DNA of 38,625 bases from the NCBI GenBank assembly GCA_024276125.1, contig JAJRXT010000067.1:1-38625 (forward strand), read 5' to 3'. This stretch comes from a bacterium (GTDB taxonomy: Bacteria > SZUA-182 > SZUA-191 > JAJRXT01). Each line of letters begins with the position of its first letter. The first letter of the stretch is position 1. This document shows, in pieces, positions 33,882-38,625 of this stretch. The translations under genes were made by a program, and so were the position numbers. The notes beneath the pieces were generated by a model that saw only the letters and a program-made list of their open reading frames with translations, was not told where the DNA came from and did no database searches.

Positions 33882-35243
33882 TTATCCCAACTCCAGATAA
33901 AGCTTCTGTACCAGATATTTAAGCTCAATTACATCTTGATTTACATTAGGGTAATAACCTACTAAGGAATTATTATGTAGCAGCGGCTCATCAGTTGATA
34001 AATCACCCCTGAATTTATATTCATTCCAAAGTCTCGTTCCCGGAATAGGGGAATATTCGGTTAATATAGGTTTTGCACCCAAAAATAGCGTCTTTTTTAC
34101 TGTTTCTGATATCTCATCTATAGGCACATCAGGCAATCCCACCAGAATATAGGCGCCAATATCTCTCTGATTATAGCCGGCTTGCTTAAGATTGGTTACG
34201 GCTTGTTGGAATTCAGCCAGATTAACCTTGCCGCCGGAATATTTTTGACGCTTTGGGTCTATAGTTTCTAAACCTAATCTGATAGTCTTAAAACCCGCCT
34301 TATACATTTTATCGGCAAGTTGATAGGTTATATACTTTGCATGCAGGGCATTTGGGGTATGGAAATTAGCTTTGATTTTACAACCAATGATACCGTCCAA
34401 AATATAATGTATATGTTTATCTGCATTTACCAGCAGGGCATCATCATAAAAAGCAAAGTTCCTAATATGCAATTTACGGTAAAAATGTTCGATTTCCTTA
34501 ACTACCAGTTCAGGGCGGCGCTGCTCAAAGCGGGGATGCAGCAGTTTTGATGCGCAATAACTACATGAAAACGGACAGCCGCGGGAGGAAAGCACACAAA
34601 TATATGAATTTTGCGTAAGTAAATGATAGGCAGGATAGGGGAATTCATTTATATCAGCAGGAATCCAGCAATTGCTCTCAGCAGACGAAGCCCCCGCCGT
34701 CTCCATAATAGCTGGAATTATATGTAACAAATCGGCGCCAGCAATAACCAAATCAGCGCCTGAATATCTGCGGGCATGCTGCGTACATAATGAAGCGTAA
34801 GTCCCGCCTAATACCACCGGAACTTTAGGGAATTGTCGACGTATATGGCGGACAGCCTCAAATACCCCCGGGTACCAATAGGTCATACCGGAAGTTATCA
34901 ACACTGCATTCGGGGTGGGAATTAGCGCAAGCTGCCGACAAAATACATCAATGGGCAAACCATATCTGCCATATAATCTGGGAATATTTTTAATAGGCTT
35001 GGGTTTGTCTATTATCTGTTTTAAATACTTGCCGCAGCCATACTTTTTATGTTTCGGCGTTTTGATATTTTGTAATTTAAGTAATTCAGGATGATATCTG
35101 TCCAAACAATCAATAAGATTTAGTTGATAGCCGTTTTTCTATAAAACAGCCGCCAATTGAAGCAGCCCCAGCGGTTTAACCCACAAATCATAAGCTGCAA
35201 AATCATAAATCCATGGATTTATCAAAAGTAGACGTTTGGGCAT
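33882..35243 (-). pseudogene. B12-binding-domain radical SAM protein, interrupted by an in-frame TAG
   Basis: The start ATG is at 35243 and the chain opens MPKRLLLINPWIYDFAAYDL and KPLGLLQLAAVL. A TAG at 35139-35141 follows, then KNGYQLNLIDCLDRYHPELL in the same frame, which matches the unbroken N-terminus of this family (usually LLRKNGY or similar). The B12-binding-like fold covers about residues 1-190 and the radical SAM core about 190-400 with SSRGCPFSCSYCAS (CxxxCxxC), EIEHFYRKLHIRNFAFYDDA and LGLETIDPKRQ. Full length is ~453 codons. Such proteins often act on complex lipids, hopanoids or cofactors; the substrate here is unknown. Without the first segment, translation could begin only at TTG 35105. 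The ribosome site upstream is weak, probably because a family A repeat lies against the start. Confidence 0.82.
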
Positions 35244-35244
35244 A

Positions 35245-35412
35245 TATTACAGAAATACTTTGTAAATAAGTCATACCAAACAGCAAATAAGTTGCCCCGA
35301 ATCCACCGCCTTTGCTCGCCGGTAGATGTGGTGGAGCCGCAATTATCAGATAACGTAAGCCCAAAATATATTTTAGGCTTTTTGTCTAATATGGGCTTGC
35401 TCCACCCTACAT
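35245..35412. repeat. Family A repeat, left end missing
   Basis: CCCCGAATCCACC, GATGTGGTGGAGCCGCAATT and the right end GCTCCACCCTACA (about 35399-35412) match the family. The left TGTAGGGTGG end is absent; the radical SAM gene starts there instead. Confidence 0.55.
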
Positions 35413-35435
35413 TCAAGAGAAACTTATACGTAATA

Positions 35436-35624
35436 TAACGTGAGTTCGACATAAAAGTTCTTGATTTTGTTATCTTGCAGGGGCGGGTTTCAAACCCGCC
35501 CCTACAGCAAGAGGGGATATGTCGCTCTTCTACAAAAATTTTACGTCAATCAAATCTATACAAAACACCAACTAGCTGATATATAAAAACATTTTAATTT
35601 TTCTTATGTCGAACTCAGGTTAAT
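35436..35624. repeat. Family G repeat, intact copy
   Basis: Ends ATAACGTGAGTTCGACATAA and TTATGTCGAACTCAGGTTAA form inverted repeats. The middle has a family H palindrome (GGGGCGGGTTTCAAACCCGC). This is the best uninterrupted copy in the window. Confidence 0.6.
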
Positions 35625-35705
35625 ATAAGCTGATAAGAGTTAATCCGCATATGGGCAAATCATTGCGAAAATGTCTATAATTTCAAAAAGGTAAACATTT
35701 CCTTA

Positions 35706-35850
35706 AATGGCTGCTAGAGTTATCTTGCGAAACCAAAGCTGTTTAATTTTATTAGCTGTCATTGCCAACGAAACGAAGTGGAGTGAAGAATCTGCTCTCG
35801 TATGCGAGTGAGATGCTTCGGCCTACGGCCTTAAGAATGACAGAATGTAA
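35706..35850. repeat. Family B element with the extended left flank
   Basis: The flank GGCTGCTAGAGTTATCTTGC and AACCAAAGCTGTTTAATTT equals that at 22.3 kb, and the core is 35756-35842. Both flank and core recur together, so the flank is part of a larger element. Confidence 0.55.
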
Positions 35851-35911
35851 TTATTTTCGGAGTTAGCTCAATAGCCATTTTTCCTTAAGATTAAGTCCCG
35901 AAAATTTCGGA

Positions 35912-37192
35912 TTAGTTTCTTTTTTGCAAATTACACACGCTTTCAATATGTGATGTATGGGGAAACATATCTAAGGGCTGTATATCTGAAATTTCATATA
36001 TACCGGAATCCAAAAGAATTTTTAAATCCCGGGCTAAAGTAGACGGATTACAAGATATATAAATAAGTTGTTGCGGCGCTATTTGTATTAATTTATTGCA
36101 GATTGTCTTAGACAACCCTTCTCGGGGAGGGTCTATGAGAATTAGCTCAGGGGAACATTTAGCAGATAATATATCCAGTCCGTCTTTTGCAGATAATGGG
36201 TAGAGTACAACATTCTTAATTTTATTGATGTCCAAGTTAGTAACGGCATCTGTTGCTGCTTGCCGGTTTATTTCTACGGCAAATAATGTTTTAACCTTAC
36301 GGGAGAGAGGAACGCTGAAGACCCCGACTCCGGCATAAAGCTCGATCCCTGCATTAATATTTTTTGCTGTAATGATTTTTAGTATATATTGAATAAGTTT
36401 AGGCAATAAACTGATATTAGCTTGAAAAAAAGCATTATTGCCGGCTTGAAATTTGTTTCCTTCTACAAAAACATTTGTATGTTTTGCCCCCCACAATGTT
36501 TTATTGATTGATTTAACGCAAATACTGGCCCCTGAAACATCAACATTGTCCCGAAGTTTATTAAGATAAGAATTCGATTTGGGAAAAGAATGCGCTATAA
36601 GAGTTAATAAAACCTGAGAATCGCTGCCCTTGGTTAATTGAATTTCTCTTAACTCACTAATAGGATTTTTGCAAAGATGTAAGAATAATTGTCCAAGGCA
36701 TTTGTTTATTTCATCAGAAAGTATAGGACAATGTTCGATTGGAACCAACTTATGGCTGCGCGGCTTATAAAAACCAAGTCCCTTTTTGCCGCATTTATCC
36801 ATCCATTGCAGCCTTACCCTGTTGCGATATCCTTTCTGTATAGGAGATTCAATACAAGGGTTTATTTTGACATCCCTGAGTTTACTTAAGCGGGTTACGG
36901 TATCCTGCAATGTAAGCTGTTTAAATTGCACTTGAGAAGAATATGAAATATGTTGAAATTGACAGCCGCCGCAGACGCCGAAATTAGGACAAAACTGTGT
37001 GGTACGAGAAGGTGAAGGTTTAATAATCTGTTTTATTTCTCCCCATTGAACCCCTTTGCGAAAAGATGTTCTTTCAATCAAGAGTTTATCCCCGGGCGCG
37101 CTAAAAGGAACAAATACCACTTGTTTATTTAAATAGCCAAGGCCGTACCCTCCATATACTAGGCGTTCAATACATATTTCTTCCTGTGCCAC
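35912..37192 (-). CDS. rlmD: 23S rRNA (uracil-C5)-methyltransferase, RlmD/RumA type
   Basis: A 426-residue TrmA-family enzyme that methylates uracil C5 in 23S rRNA using SAM. An N-terminal TRAM domain (about 1-60, ERLVYGGYGLGYL) is followed by the [4Fe-4S] cysteines CPNFGVCGGCQFQH (Cx5CxxC) with the fourth in EHCPIL. The SAM-binding ELYAGVGVFSVPL, the catalytic-site LILIDPPREGLS and the nucleophile Cys in YISCNPSTLARD are all present. The exact target uridine, and hence RlmD rather than RlmC or a tRNA enzyme, cannot be read from sequence. There is a repeat-like dyad at its stop codon. It is transcribed leftwards, away from the RRM gene by about 195 bases. Confidence 0.85.
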   Translation of the reverse strand: MAQEEICIERLVYGGYGLGYLNKQVVFVPFSAPGDKLLIERTSFRKGVQWGEIKQIIKPSPSRTTQFCPNFGVCGGCQFQHISYSSQVQFKQLTLQDTVTRLSKLRDVKINPCIESPIQKGYRNRVRLQWMDKCGKKGLGFYKPRSHKLVPIEHCPILSDEINKCLGQLFLHLCKNPISELREIQLTKGSDSQVLLTLIAHSFPKSNSYLNKLRDNVDVSGASICVKSINKTLWGAKHTNVFVEGNKFQAGNNAFFQANISLLPKLIQYILKIITAKNINAGIELYAGVGVFSVPLSRKVKTLFAVEINRQAATDAVTNLDINKIKNVVLYPLSAKDGLDILSAKCSPELILIDPPREGLSKTICNKLIQIAPQQLIYISCNPSTLARDLKILLDSGIYEISDIQPLDMFPHTSHIESVCNLQKRN

Positions 37193-37292
37193 TATTTCTC
37201 CATAAAAATGCAGTCAGGGCGTGTCGCCCAATCCGTTTTAGGGGGATTTCCCCTACGCTTCCGTTGCGGAGTATTTCTTTTTCAAGTCTGCC

Positions 37293-37323
37293 TGTAGGGG
37301 ACGGGTTTAAAACCCACCCCTAC
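37293..37323. repeat. Family H palindrome between the RRM and rlmD genes
   Basis: GTAGGGGACGGGTTTAAAAC with CCACCCCTAC forms a 31-base near-perfect dyad. It is downstream of the RRM gene on the minus strand and could end that transcript. Confidence 0.5.
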
Positions 37324-37387
37324 AAGAGGATAATATACTATCAAGAAGGTAAACCTTGCTTTAAGATTAACCCCCGAATTATTTGGT

Positions 37388-37744
37388 CTAGCGGTTGCGG
37401 CCGCTGGAGCCGCCGCGTTGGGCTCTGCCGCCCGCGCCGCCATATCCGCCGCCGCTGCGGCCGCCGCCGCCATATCTGCCGCCGCTACGCTTATCGCCCT
37501 TGGGCTTTGGTCTTGACTCATTAACGATAATCTTTCTTCCGCTAAGTTCAGTTTCGTTAAGCGCTTCAATCGCTTTCAAGGCTTCTTCTTTTTTAGGCAT
37601 CTCCACGAAACCAAAACCTTTGGAACGACCGGCATCACGGTCCATAATAATTCTTGCAGATGCAACTTCTCCGTAGGCCTCAAAAACGGCCTTGAGGTCG
37701 TTATCAGTCACATCATAACCCAAATTCCCAACATAAATATCCAT
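37388..37744 (-). CDS. RNA-binding protein with one RRM and an RGG-type tail
   Basis: A 118-residue protein. One RNA recognition motif fills residues 1-80, with RNP2 IYVGNLGYD (3-11) and RNP1 KGFGFVEM (42-49). The tail from about residue 86 is Gly/Arg-rich (GGRYGGGGRSGGGYGGAGGR), like bacterial and cyanobacterial cold-shock-type RRM proteins that act as RNA chaperones. The tail is locally very GC-rich, unlike the surroundings, because of Gly and Arg codons. A modest ribosome site (AGAGATGG) lies upstream of the ATG. Confidence 0.9.
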   Translation of the reverse strand: MDIYVGNLGYDVTDNDLKAVFEAYGEVASARIIMDRDAGRSKGFGFVEMPKKEEALKAIEALNETELSGRKIIVNESRPKPKGDKRSGGRYGGGGRSGGGYGGAGGRAQRGGSSGRNR

Positions 37745-37845
37745 TGTTTACCATCTCTTTTTGTTCGCCATAGTTTTTAATTGAATCGAAAGTCTGTCCA
37801 TGGCGTTATGACATATTTCGAGGGCGCCTTTTCAAGGGAATACCA

Positions 37846-37889
37846 ATCATTTAAGAATAACAATTTCCTTAAGTCAACAACATTGCGCC
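37846..37889. repeat. Right half of a family B element
   Basis: TTTAAGAATAACAATTTCC and TTAAGTCAACAACATTGCG are the right arm and end of family B; the left arm is gone. Confidence 0.5.
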
Positions 37890-37938
37890 CCACAGTACAG
37901 AAGTAATGTATTTTTGAATGCAGCCTGGCATAAAAAAT

Positions 37939-38193
37939 TTATTTGTATTTAATTTTAAGAATCAAGATAGTAGCGGTAAATAGAAAAGTTATTGAATTTG
38001 CAAGGACAAGGGGGATATCCTTAATAAGAATTCCATATACTGTCCATAAAAATACTCCAATTGTTAATATTAAATACATCCCCAAGGATAGGTCTTTTGT
38101 GTGCCTGGTTTTTATGACTTTAATGGCTTGCGGTAAAAATGAAACAGTTGTACATATTGCCGCTAATAATCCGATTAAGGTTAACCAATTCAC
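37939..38193 (-). CDS. SemiSWEET-type sugar transporter
   Basis: An 84-residue integral membrane protein with three helices and the PQ-loop signature SFLPQAIKVIKTRHTKDLS, followed by LWTVYGILIKDIPLVLANSI. This is one half of a eukaryotic SWEET transporter; bacterial forms dimerise to move sugars by facilitated diffusion. I use the GTG at 38193 because GAGGT lies four bases before it and the chain then begins MNWLTLIGLLAA, typical of the family. A GTG at 38205 would add four residues. No sugar-metabolism gene lies nearby apart from the distant phosphohexomutase. Confidence 0.85.
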   Translation of the reverse strand: MNWLTLIGLLAAICTTVSFLPQAIKVIKTRHTKDLSLGMYLILTIGVFLWTVYGILIKDIPLVLANSITFLFTATILILKIKYK

Positions 38194-38373
38194 TTTTGAC
38201 CTCACTTATAAAGCACACTACGGCTTAATTTGTCCAAATTTTATAAATAATGGCGGTAAAAGCAAGAAGGCTATCTAGATATCGTAGTATATTACTAAAC
38301 CCACTATTTTAAAAGATGCTACATTATAGGGGAAAATCAGACGTAATGAAAGGTTTTTTTATTTACAAAGTGA

Positions 38374-38493
38374 TTATAAACTATCTACCTGATATTTCAA
38401 TAATTTTTCTTTTGCTTTTTTGTGGTATTCTTCTTGCTCCGGCAAAATTTCAAGTACCTTCTTCCATTTTTTCACCGCTGTCTTACTAAGCAT
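38374..38493 (-). pseudogene. Fragment resembling the C-terminal end of a TPR protein
   Basis: A 39-residue frame (KTAVKKWKKVLEILPEQEEY, then HKKAKEKLLKY) that looks like the last TPR unit and closing helix of a longer protein. In-frame stop codons lie just upstream. It is not in the usual length range for a gene and is best read as a remnant or a chance frame. Confidence 0.35.
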
Positions 38494-38507
38494 AGTTGCT
38501 TAAATAA

Positions 38508-38624
38508 CTATAGCAATTCAGCGTAAGTTTTCAGATTTAGCTTAAGTGGATTTATCATCCAACCGGCATTGAAGCGCCATATGTGTTTTCGAAATCGTTT
38601 GATAAGCTCGTCTAGTCCGCCGCA
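38508..38624 (-). other. C-terminal part of an unidentified reading frame entering from the right edge
   Basis: Open on the minus strand from the window edge to TAG at 38508-38510: LDELIKRFRKHIWRFNAGWM, then INPLKLNLKTYAELL. The composition looks coding (basic, aromatic) and it might be a transposase or other mobile-element protein end, but I cannot assign it. Confidence 0.3.
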
Positions 38625-38625
38625 A

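Noticed and set aside
37395-37676. Pro/Leu-rich reading frame opposite the RRM gene
   Set aside because: It is the mirror of the Gly/Arg-rich tail codons; the RRM frame is clearly the real one.

Overview
The window looks like chromosomal DNA (roughly 40% G+C by eye) from an uncultivated, probably anaerobic Gram-negative bacterium that makes menaquinone by the futalosine route. The evidence is a near-complete mqn gene set, an orphan small siroheme reductase-like protein, a DUF1786 protein, secreted SUMF1-fold proteins and a SemiSWEET transporter. I cannot fix the phylum from sequence alone; an Omnitrophota- or Elusimicrobiota-like lineage is only a guess. No rRNA, tRNA, CRISPR array or complete transposase gene was seen.

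Layout. 1-6.1 kb: a DUF1786 protein on the minus strand, then three plus-strand genes for exported SUMF1/FGE-fold proteins, one bare, one with a PEGA domain and one with a TolB/CsgG-like domain. 6.0-6.7 kb: a small XRE regulator enclosed by ~104 bp inverted repeats. 7-12 kb (minus): serB, the UbiD-type decarboxylase mqnL, and a phosphomannomutase/phosphoglucomutase. 12.5-19.3 kb (plus): mqnP, mqnE (frameshifted), mqnA, mqnC, an MTAP-family nucleosidase and an aminodeoxyfutalosine deaminase. 19.4-20.3 kb (minus): a two-gene cassette of a caspase-fold protease (frameshifted) and a small partner. 21-28 kb: a BaiN/HI0933 flavoprotein, an MscS-type channel and a truncated RHS/YD-repeat shell protein. 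28-38.6 kb: small siroheme protein, glnA, aconitase, a B12-binding radical SAM protein, an RlmD-type rRNA methyltransferase, an RRM protein, SemiSWEET, and two fragments at the edge.

Function. MqnA dehydrates chorismate, MqnE adds it to SAM to give aminodeoxyfutalosine, the deaminase makes futalosine, the MTAP-like enzyme removes the base, MqnC cyclises, and MqnP and MqnL prenylate and decarboxylate. MqnD and the prenylated-FMN synthase (UbiX type) are not in the window.

Two features dominate the rest. First, six otherwise well-conserved genes carry one lesion each: in-frame TGA in serB, TAA in glnA, TGA in the aconitase and TAG in the radical SAM gene, plus single-base frameshifts in mqnE and the protease. 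Second, almost every intergenic gap is built from several families of short inverted-repeat (MITE/REP-like) elements, some nested inside each other. Together these suggest a repeat-rich, possibly decaying genome, although consensus errors in the assembly remain possible. In the repeat names used below, A to J are families defined only within this window.
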